Source: Zychaea mexicana
Taxonomy: Eukaryota > Mucoromycota > Mucoromycetes > Mucorales > Lichtheimiaceae
Assembly: GCF_025766255.1 (NCBI RefSeq)
Contig: NW_026516870.1
Coordinates: 1 to 49,575, forward strand
Direction of reading: 5' to 3'
Length of the DNA: 49,575 nucleotides
Under the pieces are notes generated by a model. That model searched no databases and had not been told where the DNA came from. It saw nothing but the letters and a program-made list of their open reading frames with translations. Position 1 is the stretch's first letter. Every line of letters starts with the position of its first letter. Both the position numbers and the translations under genes were made by a program. Shown here piece after piece: positions 1 through 8,503 of this stretch.

Positions 1-460
1 TACTTGTTGTGCTTGTTGCTGATGTTGCTATATATATAGCTGATTTAGCTAAAAATCAACTGCCATTGCTGCTGTAAGAGCTGTTGCTGCTGTTAGACCT
101 GTTGGTCTTTTTGCTCTAATTCCGATTGCAGCTGTGTTATTTGCTGTTGTTGTTGCTGTAAAAGCTGCTGCATCTGTAAGTGTTGTTGCTGTTGCCTTTG
201 CTCTTGCTGCTCATACTGCTGTTGTGACTGGCGTTGTTGCTGTCTACGTTGTTGTTGTTGTTGCTCGCGTTCTTATTGTTGTTGCTACTCTTGCTGCCGT
301 CTCCTTTCATCCCGACGCTCTATATACTGTAGGACCCTTTGTCTTTGCAGATTAAGAAGGGCCCTATTTTGCTGTTCTTGTTGCTGTTGATCTTCTTCTT
401 CGTCATCTTCTTCTTCTTCTTCTTCTACTTCTTCTGCTTCTTCTCTTTCCTCTTCAAGGT
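1..460 (-). repeat. CAG/CAA-type trinucleotide low-complexity tract (polyGln and acidic coding)
   Basis: On the plus strand this stretch is dominated by tgctgttgttgct-like and cttcttctt words. On the minus strand it encodes runs of Gln mixed with Arg and Leu, preceded by a run of Glu/Asp. It forms the C-terminal tail of Merlin relic A. The plus-strand reading frame through it, rich in Val and Ala, is a by-product of the repeat. Confidence 0.7.
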
Positions 461-1208
461 TAAGGGGGTCTATATTACCCTCCTATTAGTCTAGATCATC
501 TCCTTCTTCTACTGGTACTTCAGAGAAAGGTTCTAAGAGCCTAACAGCATCATCAGTACTACCCTCAAAAGGTAGCTGCTGATCACTAGGATCTATGAAA
601 TATGATTCCCTTATAATATGGAGAAAATGATTCCATAGATCATCAGCAAACCGCCTTTGCCAAATGAACCAAAAAAGCTGTTTCTTACTAGCTTTTTAGT
701 TCTATAGTTCCGGGTAATGAGCTGCTTTATCCCACCCCAATTACCTAAAAGTGAGTATTAGATATTATATAAAAGGAGAATATTTTTTTTCAAGAGTTAC
801 CTTCAATAGTGTTGGTATGGATTTGTGTACCAGGAATAACAAAATATAGCTCATGGTTCACCATATGATAGGTATAACCCATCCTCTCTAACCGTTGGGT
901 ATTATAGGCTGTCTATCCATTAGAGTAAATGATTGATCCAGGAAGGATATACTTTTGGATCAAGTGCTCTAATGTAGGGCGGTTCCACCGGTCTATATTC
1001 ACCATCACAATATGTCTTTCTCGTGTCTGTTCTACTGCCCCCTAAACCCAAACACCTTTAACGTGGCTACTAATACCATTGGCGGACGGCTTTTTGCCAA
1101 ACTTCGATTCGTCGATCTCTACAATAATTCCTGGGCCACTAATTGGTTCACCTATATTATTATTAGTTATAAAATACAATAATCAAAGTAGAAAGAGAAA
1201 TATATATA

Positions 1209-2864
1209 CACTAGGTCAAAAAAGTATCCCAATGATTGGGACATTTAACTACTTTCTCACTTTTCTATTGATATAGTGGACCAATCAGTGTGAAACTTTG
1301 TATACTAGATGCTAGGCATGTATGCAAGCGGACTTTAGAAAACAAAACTGAAGGGCGGAGTATTAAAGGAGCATGAGCCATTTTGTATAAAGCTATCATT
1401 CGGATACTTTTTTGACACTTTATCAGGAGTTTTAATTTCAAGCCACAAAAAAGATTTTTAACAAGGACACTCCACTTTTTATGTTTTGATCCTTTCTCTT
1501 TCACCTTTTCTGCTTCATTTAATGTAAGTTATATATCATTTGCTCTACTTTTGGTGAAGTTACAGTACAGAACCTTATGAGATATCATTAGATGAAACCT
1601 CTTTCAGCTGCCCAGCACTAGTCTGTTGTCCAAGGCCTTCAGAAGAAGCTATCTATACGTCAAATTGCTAAAGCAACGGGTATAGGCAAAGGCTCTATCC
1701 AACGAATTCGAAAAAACGTTGTTACTATATCAGGAACCACTAAGAATGGTAGACCTTCAAAGCTGGGACAGCATATAAGGAAACTTTTGGCTAGAGAGTT
1801 CAAGTCTGGTAACCTCAAGAATGCTCCCCAAGGCTCTAAATATATTCAACAGTACTATGGCACCACAGTAACTCCAGAAACAGTTCGAAATGTACTACGT
1901 AAAAGTAGCCTTAACGCTTTCAAGAAACCAAAGAAGCCAGCCATTAGTGAGAAAAACAGAAAGGAACGACTTAAGTGGGCCAAAGAGCATCAGCACTAGA
2001 CTATTGAAGATTGGAAAAAGGTGGTCTGGTCTGACGAAACAAGAATCAATCGTTTTGGAAGTGATGGTGTCGTTTATGTATGGCGCGATCCAAATATAAG
2101 GCTGACAAGAAACTATGTTAGACAGACAGTAAAGAATGATGGAGGAAGAATCATGGTCTGGAGCTGCTTTTCCTAGGATGGTGTTGGCTATATATGCGAC
2201 ATTGGCGACAAGAATATGGACAAGAACGATTACCTAGCCATTCTGGAGTCTGACCTGATGGAATCCTTACACCACTATAATATGAATAAGGATGAGACCA
2301 TCTTTATGTAAGATAATGATCCCAAACATAAGTCAAAAGTTGTTATGGACTAGCTGTCTCAGCAAGCATTCCAAGTTATGAAGTGGCCTGCACAGTCTCC
2401 TGATCTCAATCCAATTGAAAACATGTGGTCTATATTGAAAAGGATGCTTATAAATAAGTATCCTACCCCAGCATCAAATAGAGATGAACTGTTCCAGAGA
2501 ATTGGTAAATGCTAGTATAGCATTGATGCAACAGAGTGCCAAAAATACATTAACTCTATGCCTAATCGAGTGCAGCAAGTTATAGAAGCAAAAGTATTAT
2601 AGACATCATACTAAAAATTAATTGTACCTTAATAAAACATGAAGATTTTTGAAAGTGTTAAAAAAGTGTCCCAATGATAGTTTTAAAGAAAATAGCTCCT
2701 ACTCCTTTAATACTCCGCCCATCATTATATTATTTTGAAGTCCGCTTGTGCATATTCACACCATTTAATATACCAAGTTTCACATTGATTGGTTCAGTAT
2801 ATCAAGAGGAAAAAGAGAAAGTATCCAAATGTCCCAATCATTGGGACACTTTTTTGACCTAGTG
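1209..2864 (+). mobile_element. Complete Tc1/mariner element, decayed
   Basis: The element is bounded by near-perfect inverted termini: cactaggtcaaaaaagt at the left, with its mirror image acttttttgacctagtg at the right. Both are followed inward by a copy of ccaatgattggg. TA dinucleotides at 1207-1208 and 2865-2866 fit the TA target duplication of the superfamily. A second inner inverted segment (about 1270-1400 against about 2680-2800, including ggaccaatcagtgtgaaac) suggests longer imperfect TIRs. Total length is 1656 bp, usual for Tc1. It is inserted in an intron of Merlin relic A, so it is younger than that element. The transposase inside carries several stops. Confidence 0.9.
1592..2602 (+). 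pseudogene. Tc1-family transposase with premature stops
   Basis: One reading frame of 337 codons runs without any frameshift from the ATG at 1592 to the stop at 2600-2602. It gives an N-terminal helix-turn-helix (LSIRQIAKATGIGKGSIQRI), a second DNA-binding helix region, then the DDE core: VVWSDETRI, DNDPKHKSK and SPDLNPIENMW. Five or six in-frame TAG/TAA codons interrupt it. Comparison with conserved Tc1 positions says most replaced Trp (before TIEDWKK, before DGVGYI, in VMDxLSQQ, in CxYSID) and one replaced Gln (before DNDPKH). Thus each can come from TGG or CAA/CAG by a single transition. No indels were needed to read the whole protein, which is unusual for a relic with this many stops. Confidence 0.88.
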
Positions 2865-3258
2865 TACCTTTGAATATACTCTCTATATCTTCAATAATTA
2901 GTTGAAAGTAATCATATCTTATCTGGCGAACTGTCTCCTAAGTTAGTTTAGTCTTATTAATAATATTAGTAGCACTAGTATTAATTAACAATTCTAAACT
3001 AATTTGTAAGACAACATGTGGAGGTACATTCCGGTATTGAAAAAAGGAATGAGTCCGAACAGTCCGCTCCAAATTACAGCTAGTACATCGGGGAGTGCCA
3101 TTTGCTCCTCTAGACTAAGAAAGAGGCATATCTCGGTCATAGTTAAGGCACTTCATACTACGGTAAAAAATGCCTTCTTCATATAGATACTGAATACAGG
3201 CCTCAGTACTTAAGAAGTAAGGCTTAGTAGGTGTAGGGATGTTGTTGTAGATTGGCAT

Positions 3259-3757
3259 ACTATTATAAACTAGTTAGTACCTTTACTTTTATACTTAACT
3301 CTCCTTTAAAAGAATACCTTATAATAGTTTGTTTTATGTATAGAGATATAGTTGTATATGTGTATAAGTGTTTGAATAAAGGTATTTAGATATAGGTAGG
3401 AGAAAGAGTAGATGTAGTAGATGTAAATAGTGTAAAGGGTCCAGTTTATTTTTTTCTCTTAGGGAAACTGGGAAGACTAAAGAAAAAAAAGAATTCTCAA
3501 AAAGATATTGTATTTATACCTTATAAATGTATACTACATAATTCAAATTCAGCTCCTATTTATTCTGTAAATAAAAGTCACAATCTAAATTTGGGTATAT
3601 GAAAGTATTTTTATTACTGAAGTCTTATCTATCAACTACTGATATTTTCTATCATCAAGTACTCATATCTTATCAGATACTCATTCGTTTCAAATAAAAC
3701 AAATAGTTTTAAGTTTACTCTACATTATACTACTACAGATGCTCTTTAAATATCTAA
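3259..3757. other. AT-rich spacer, no gene seen
   Basis: This stretch lies upstream of the Merlin relic A reading frame and may hold its promoter and outer terminus. It is AT-rich with short poly-A/T runs. I see no coding frame, terminal repeat or RNA gene in it. Confidence 0.4.
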
Positions 3758-3949
3758 AAAGTATAATACTATAAATGTATAAGCAATAGGATCATCTATA
3801 GACTTACTATATAAAAATATATGCTTTTATACTTATTGGAACGAGGACAAAAAGCTGCATCTGATGATATATTATTTATATGAAAATAATCAGAATTGGT
3901 TAGATCATAGCAAAAACTAGTTTTTCAAAAAAAATTTATACTAAAGTTT

Positions 3950-4031
3950 GGCAAAAGGGGGATTTAAACTCACGCCTTCTACCAAAGGTAGGACATAAGG
4001 CTAGTGCGTTAGACCACTTCACTAACGCAAA
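3950..4031 (-). other. tRNA-like relic (left-arm copy)
   Basis: On the minus strand there is an A-box-like word tagtgaagtggtc and a B-box-like word gagtttaaatcccc about 55 nt apart, followed by ccttttgcca. The spacing and a pairing segment between them resemble a class II (Leu/Ser-like) tRNA. The B box differs from consensus ggttcgaatcc by transitions. I could not fold an acceptor stem, so this is a relic or a tRNA-derived repeat head. A partner copy lies at 37949-38031. Confidence 0.4.
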
Positions 4032-4599
4032 GTTTTGAAAAAACTAAAGCATATATGTCTGCTATTGCTTAGTCCAGGAAAACGTTTAGCTGTCGGGGAC
4101 CCAATTACCCGTCTATTTCCTTTTTAGGAAGTCACGTGATCTAAGCCACTTAGCAAGCCCCTGGGAAAACGTTTAGCTATTGGGAAAACCAATTAACTGT
4201 CTATTTCTTTTTTAGGAAGTCACGTGATCTAAGCCACTTAGTAAGCCCCTGGGAAAATGTTTAGCCATTGGGAAAACCAATTAACTGTCTATTTCCTTTT
4301 TAGGAAGTCACATGATCTAAGCCACTTACTAAGCCCCCAAGGGGTGACTGTAAGAATTTACCCGGTGGCTCAGTGGCTTACTAAGTGGCTTAGATCACGT
4401 GACTTCCTAAAAAGGAAATAGACAGTTAATTGGTTTTCCCAACAGCTAAACGTTTTCCCAGGGGCTTACTAAGTAGCTTAGATCACGTGACTTGCTAAAA
4501 AGGAAATAGATAGTTAATTGGTTTTCCCAACAGCTAAACGTTTTCCCGGACTAAGCAATAGCAGACATATATGCTTTAGTTTTTTCAAAACTTTGCGTT
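4024..4599. repeat. Foldback element with internal ~88-bp tandem units carrying cacgtg
   Basis: The two ends are mirror images (aacgcaaagttttgaaaaaac at 4024; its complement ending at 4599). Inside, degenerate units of about 88 bp are arranged head-to-head around a short centre near 4340-4370. Each unit reads gggaaaacgtttagc, then ccaattaactgtctatttcc, then tcacgtgatctaagccactta. About three units point one way and two the other. The same foldback element occupies the equivalent place in the right arm (about 34116-34629, continuing after the Merlin insertion), so it predates the arm duplication. Each unit carries a cacgtg palindrome, sometimes mutated. Confidence 0.75.
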
Positions 4600-4606
4600 G
4601 GTTTGG

Positions 4607-4935
4607 TATATAGGTGTTTTTTAGTTAATCCATCCTTAAAAATCTCTCGTTCTATAGATCATAGCTCATCTATTATTAATGCTATTGCTATAAAACTTTG
4701 TAGGCATATACAGATGATGTATATACATCTAAATATGTTTTTACTGAAGATAGTCACATTGCTTATTTTAGACATTACATAAGAGGATGTGTAAAAATCA
4801 GTGAAAGTAGCTTTATTTAAGCTGGATTAAGACTTCTAGAAGGTACAATATTGTAGCTACAGTGCTGTAAATTGCAGTACATGTATCTATCATATATGGC
4901 AACAACATACTAAAACGGCAATAGCAGTCACATAG
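4607..4935 (+). repeat. 329-bp dispersed repeat, copy 1
   Basis: Starts tatataggtgttttttagttaa and ends ggcaatagcagtcacatag. Closely related copies of the same length lie at 33780-34108 (minus, right arm) and 45243-45571 (plus, outside the arms). Short and non-coding. The third copy follows a tRNA-like sequence, which suggests a SINE or another Pol III-derived repeat. Confidence 0.7.
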
Positions 4936-6165
4936 TATAGGCTTTTTTTCTTGAGAAAACTTTATTCTCAGAGCTATTACTGTACTAGCTAATGAGATGT
5001 ACTACATAGCTATGATAAGAATTCTGTTATATAAGTCAAATGCTGTGCAGTCATTGGTAGACTCAAAATTAGCAGTCACATCTCTAGATTATTACTTTAC
5101 ATAGTAACTGATGACTTTTTTTGGAGAATTATTTTCTCAAAGGGGTTTCTTGTCAACTAAACACCCTACAGTGCCCTACTAAAAATCCTACTAATTAAGT
5201 CACATCTTAGCTATCTACTCATATAATTGTTATGGCGATTCAACCACATTTCTTTTCTCTCATTTTTTTCATACTTATAGGTTGCTCTCATTTCACTCTG
5301 AACAGAGAATACCATACCCTAATGTAGTAATAGAAGATACATTTTCTATTTTCCTTCCAAAAGAGGGCTTCTCAGAGGCCTCTATGGAGGCTCGCTTGCA
5401 TTGATATAAAAGGAAACTGTTACTTGCAACAATAAAATATCGAAAGAAAAATATACCCTCTATTTTTCTTCTATTTTATCTGCTTTTATCATAAAAATAA
5501 ACAATATTCCACCATCAGCTATTATTCGCCACCCAGCGAAGAAAGCATTAGTAGAGTATACTGCACCCGTAGAGAGGTATCCATAACTTTGAAAAGTTAT
5601 AGATTTTCAATAAATTGAAGTTGGGAGATAGGGGAAGCCAGTACCCCAAAGTTTTGGAGGGGGGATATAAGGGCCGAAAGTGAAAAAGCAAAAAATACTG
5701 AGCTTCTGTAAGCTATTTTCCAATATGTAGGGGTAGGCATCTATATGAAGCATGAAGGTTACAAGTAGAAAAGCAGCAACTTCAAGGTGGCATCATATAA
5801 AATTGGGGGTGCCATCACAAGCTAATAAGAAAAAAATCTCTTACCAGATGCAAAGGCAACATCCTAATTCCGCCCCAAAAATAAGAGTTGGGTTAGCCCC
5901 CCAGTTTTCGATTTTTTTTAAAAGTCAGCAGGAGACGTGTTGACGTGTCAGTAGTGGGAGGACTTAGGAGAAAAAAAATTAAAGTGGGCTCCAAACATTC
6001 TTTTTTTCATTATACAAAAAACGAGCATAATTTAGCATTGAAGTAAGCAGAGAATTTGGCTAAAGCAAAGGAAAGAATGTAGATCATGTATAACTAGGCA
6101 AAGGATGAAAACGGACAAGAAAAAAAAAGGAATATAAGAGCGAGCTTTAATTTATTTCCCTTTGT
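4936..6165. other. Non-coding part of left arm
   Basis: No supported gene. The segment is conserved in the right arm (about 32550-33779), including a stretch near 5560-5760 with a purine-rich run and ccaaagttttggagggggg. The short frame at 5752-5943 is not kept in equivalent form in the other arm and has no recognisable domain. Confidence 0.5.
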
Positions 6166-6369
6166 CGTTCTAAATCTACTAAACAGGAATCACAGCGGTG
6201 TACTGTATACCAACGATTCGATATTGAACGGTTAAATGAACCACTTCACAAGATTAACAGCAGCCTAATTAACGGATAGTGTTCAAGATGGGGACAAGTC
6301 GGAATTGATGCAATTTTACTATTATCTATTAACAAAATAGATACAATAGAAATTGAAAAAATAGTATAA
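6166..6369 (+). pseudogene. Unidentified coding relic in left arm
   Basis: A 68-codon frame ending in TAA at 6367-6369 reads as plausible protein (KQESQRCTVYQRFDIERLNE, then LHKINSSLING, a TAG, then CSRWGQVGIDAILLLSINK). It has no visible start. The mirror copy at 32346-32549 keeps the same frame and the same TAG and has two further stops where this copy has TGG and CAA. The family is not recognised. A second short AT-rich frame starts at the ATG at 6375 (MNIDNINIEFKNK). Confidence 0.4.
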
Positions 6370-6610
6370 TAAAAAATGAACATTGATAATATAAATATCG
6401 AATTTAAAAATAAATTAATTTTTGAAAATTTTTATAAACTTTTATAATACTTATTTAAATGAATAATAATGAATAACTCTTAAAATAAGGTAAGGGTTTT
6501 TTAAAAAGATTATTATTTATTACAACTTATATAATTCAGGCCAAATAAAAAACGAGATACTCTCTCTTACATATTCAAAAGAGATTAATTTGCTCTATTT
6601 TTTTAGTAAT

Positions 6611-6811
6611 TTAGCTAAGTAACTTTTCTATAATATTTCCTAAGTTCATATTTCCAGCATTACATATGTAAAACTTATTTGTTCTTTTTTTTTTACTCAC
6701 CTTCTTAATGACCTTCTTAATATCCTCTTTTATTTTTTTGCTATTTACAACTTTATAATTTTTATTGATTTTTAACAGTAATGTTTGTGTTTTTCTTTTT
6801 TTAGGAATATA
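6611..6811 (-). pseudogene. 3' half of AT-rich Cys/His-motif gene, split by the 12.6-kb element
   Basis: Minus-strand frame encoding KINKNYKVVNSKKIKEDIKK and ending NAGNMNLGNIIEKLLS. It is nearly identical to the C-terminal half of the unsplit gene at 31584-32104. The matching 5' half of this left-arm copy lies 12.6 kb away at 19405-19722, also minus. The split point coincides with the TA duplication of the inserted element at 6812-6813, so this is a clear insertion break. The longer minus-strand frame that continues into the element to 6892 is a chance fusion with its TIR. Confidence 0.8.
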
Positions 6812-6813
6812 TA

Positions 6814-8503
6814 CACTTTTTTCAGAAATTACTGGCGCATTTTTGGGATGAGAGCTGGTGTTACACAAGAGGAGTAAGAGGCGTAGTGGCAAGGATGAAT
6901 CTGACGTAGAAGTAGAAGGGTATACTAGCGTACTATCAGAAAATAAAGTGGCACATTATTCTATCGTTTATTACTTTGAGAATGATGACAGCTACATTTA
7001 TCCACAAAGACGGTCATCGCAACATGGTTGGTGATGAAGGCGAAGACGTTGCTGTCATAGAAATGGATGTCGATTATGAAACCTACCTACTCAATTCGGT
7101 CACCAATTTCAATGAGTACATGTCCTTGAAGCCACCTGAAAAACCTGTGAAGGAACCGAAAGCAGTCGAGGAACAACCAAAAGCGAAAGCCAAAAAGGGA
7201 CCGAAACGACTGCAGGCACGATACACTGATGCACAAAAAGAACGGCTGTTTTACTTGGTGTATGAAGAGGGCAAGTCCGCTAGAGAGGCGGCTCTCGAGC
7301 TTAAGATTGCACCAAGGACTGCCCAAAGATGGGTGAAAATGGATCAAGACAACCCTGATCCTGATGGTGGTTTACCAACCACAGCTAGTAAAACCACACG
7401 CCCTATTGGAAGACCATCCAAACTGGGGGAGGAGCATGCGGCATTCTTGACCAACTTGGTTGATGAAAACCCATCCCTTGCCCTTGACCAGATAATGGAG
7501 AGTCTCACAAAGCAATTTGAAGGATTAGAGGTGTCCAAAACAGCACTCTATAATTTTACGACTGAAAAGTGCAGAATCACCTTCAAAAAAGCACACTTCC
7601 ACTCCGTTGAAAGGAACTCGCCAGCTAAGATCGAGGAACGATTCAACTGGGTGACACGTTGGCTAAATACTGATATGGATTTCTGCAGCAATTGTGTTTT
7701 TATCGATGAATCCGCATTCCATATCAACATGAAACGAAGCTCGGCATGGTCAACAAAGGGTACTCGAGCAACAGTAACTGTACCAAAGACGAGGGCGAAA
7801 ACCACCACGATTCTTGGTGCCATTTCGCCATATGGCGTTGTGCAAATATCTGTAAGATTGCCAAAAGCGATGCCTCCTTCCAAGAAACGAAAAGCTGCTG
7901 GAAGTACCAAAACTGCTTCTGCTACCAAAAGTGGAACGGTCACCGGCCACTACTTCAACTTTGTTGCTAGTACATTGGATGTGATGGACCAGCATGAGGA
8001 GTTCAAAGGGAATTATTTAGTGATGGACAATGCACCTATTCACAAACACGACGACATCGCTAAATATATCCAAAGCCGTGGTTATGGGTGCATCTATCTT
8101 CCCTCTTATTCACCCGAGCTCAATCCCATTGAGCAATTCTGGTCAGTGGTGAAGGCCAAGTTGAAGCGTCACAGGCTTTTGGAGGAAGAGACCTTGACTT
8201 CGCGGATCAGGGATGCATGCAATGAGGTGTATTTTAGCGATCTGAAAGGCTTTTACAAATATTCAGTTTCTAAGTTTGATGATTGTTTGCAACGCAAACC
8301 TCTCTAATAAATATGACTATCCCACTCAGTGAACATTGCTTCTTTGTTTAAAAGTGACGAACGATAGATAATGCGTCACTTTATCTTCTGATAATACGCC
8401 AGTACTCCCTTCTGCTTTTGCGTCAGATTCATTCTTGGTACTACGCCTCTAACTCCTCTTGTGTAACGCCAGCTCTCATCCCAAAAATGCGCTGAAAAAA
8501 GTG
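6814..8503 (+). mobile_element. IS630/Tc1-type transposon unit, left copy
   Basis: 1690-bp unit with TIRs of about 165 bp (6814-6980 against 8345-8503). The outer end is cacttttttcag followed by aaattactgg and then cgcatttttggg. The inner end lacks the 10-bp aaattactgg and reads directly cgcatttttggg. TA occurs on both sides (6812-6813; 8504-8505). The transposase fills the space between the TIRs. Confidence 0.85.
6982..8307 (+). CDS. IS630/Tc1-mariner-like DDE transposase, uninterrupted
   Basis: The 441-residue frame from the ATG at 6982 has no stop or frameshift. Upstream in-frame sequence contains only a TTG, so this ATG (or the next codon, also ATG) is the likely start, just inside the TIR. 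Order of parts: acidic N-terminus; basic Pro/Lys/Ala linker at about 50-75; helix-turn-helix at about 80-125 (ARYTDAQKERLF through REAALELKIAPRTAQRW); an AT-hook-like GRPSKL at about 145; a second helical domain; then the catalytic core. Catalytic residues are visible as FIDESAF, VMDNAPIHKH and SPELNPIEQFW, with 34 residues between the second Asp and the Glu, as expected for this family. It should cut and paste DNA at TA sites in the nucleus. It reads inward from the outer end of the 12.6-kb element; the partner copy at the other end is broken. Possibly still active. Confidence 0.9.
   Translation: MMTATFIHKDGHRNMVGDEGEDVAVIEMDVDYETYLLNSVTNFNEYMSLKPPEKPVKEPKAVEEQPKAKAKKGPKRLQARYTDAQKERLFYLVYEEGKSAREAALELKIAPRTAQRWVKMDQDNPDPDGGLPTTASKTTRPIGRPSKLGEEHAAFLTNLVDENPSLALDQIMESLTKQFEGLEVSKTALYNFTTEKCRITFKKAHFHSVERNSPAKIEERFNWVTRWLNTDMDFCSNCVFIDESAFHINMKRSSAWSTKGTRATVTVPKTRAKTTTILGAISPYGVVQISVRLPKAMPPSKKRKAAGSTKTASATKSGTVTGHYFNFVASTLDVMDQHEEFKGNYLVMDNAPIHKHDDIAKYIQSRGYGCIYLPSYSPELNPIEQFWSVVKAKLKRHRLLEEETLTSRIRDACNEVYFSDLKGFYKYSVSKFDDCLQRKPL

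Larger units (their letters stand above)
1..3258 (-). pseudogene. Merlin/IS1595-like transposase relic A, split by a Tc1 element
   Basis: Read on the minus strand from the ATG at 3258, the first exon (3258 to about 2866) gives a degenerate zinc ribbon (CTSC retained, partner pair damaged) followed by a helical segment. After an intron the DDE core runs from about 1155 down to 800: VEIDESKFGKKP, then SNG where the second catalytic Asp is expected, then HTNTIEG. This order (ribbon, IDES, SDxxxxY, NTIEG) is characteristic of ISXO2-like/Merlin transposases. The C-terminal part is acidic and then glutamine-rich up to the window edge. In-frame stops interrupt both exons, the second Asp appears changed to Asn, and a frameshift follows the NTIEG motif near 690. 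The Tc1 element at 1209-2864 sits just inside the 5' splice site of the first intron. The element continues beyond position 1, so its far terminus is not visible. Non-functional. Confidence 0.72.
3758..6813 (+). repeat. Left arm of the outer inverted repeat, distal segment
   Basis: This segment is the reverse complement of two right-arm pieces, about 37900-38221 and 32000-34636. Homology starts abruptly at the word aaagtataatac (3758) and its mirror ends at about 38221. It contains a tRNA-like relic, a foldback element, a 329-bp dispersed repeat, non-coding sequence, and two AT-rich coding relics. It is broken at 6812-6813 by insertion of the 12.6-kb element, and resumes at 19403. Without insertions the left arm is about 3571 bp, the right about 3572 bp. 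Divergence between arms is a few percent by eye, mostly transitions. Confidence 0.9.

Noticed and set aside
134..355. Val/Ala-rich plus-strand frame
   Set aside because: Translation of the trinucleotide repeat that encodes polyGln on the minus strand.
1592..2602. TAG/TAA as reassigned sense codons
   Set aside because: The stops replace both Trp and Gln at conserved positions, and other genes in the window end normally at TAG and TAA, so mutation fits and recoding does not.
7548..7943. Long minus-strand frame inside the left transposase
   Set aside because: Antisense shadow of the intact IS630-like gene; repeated in the mirror copy for the same reason.
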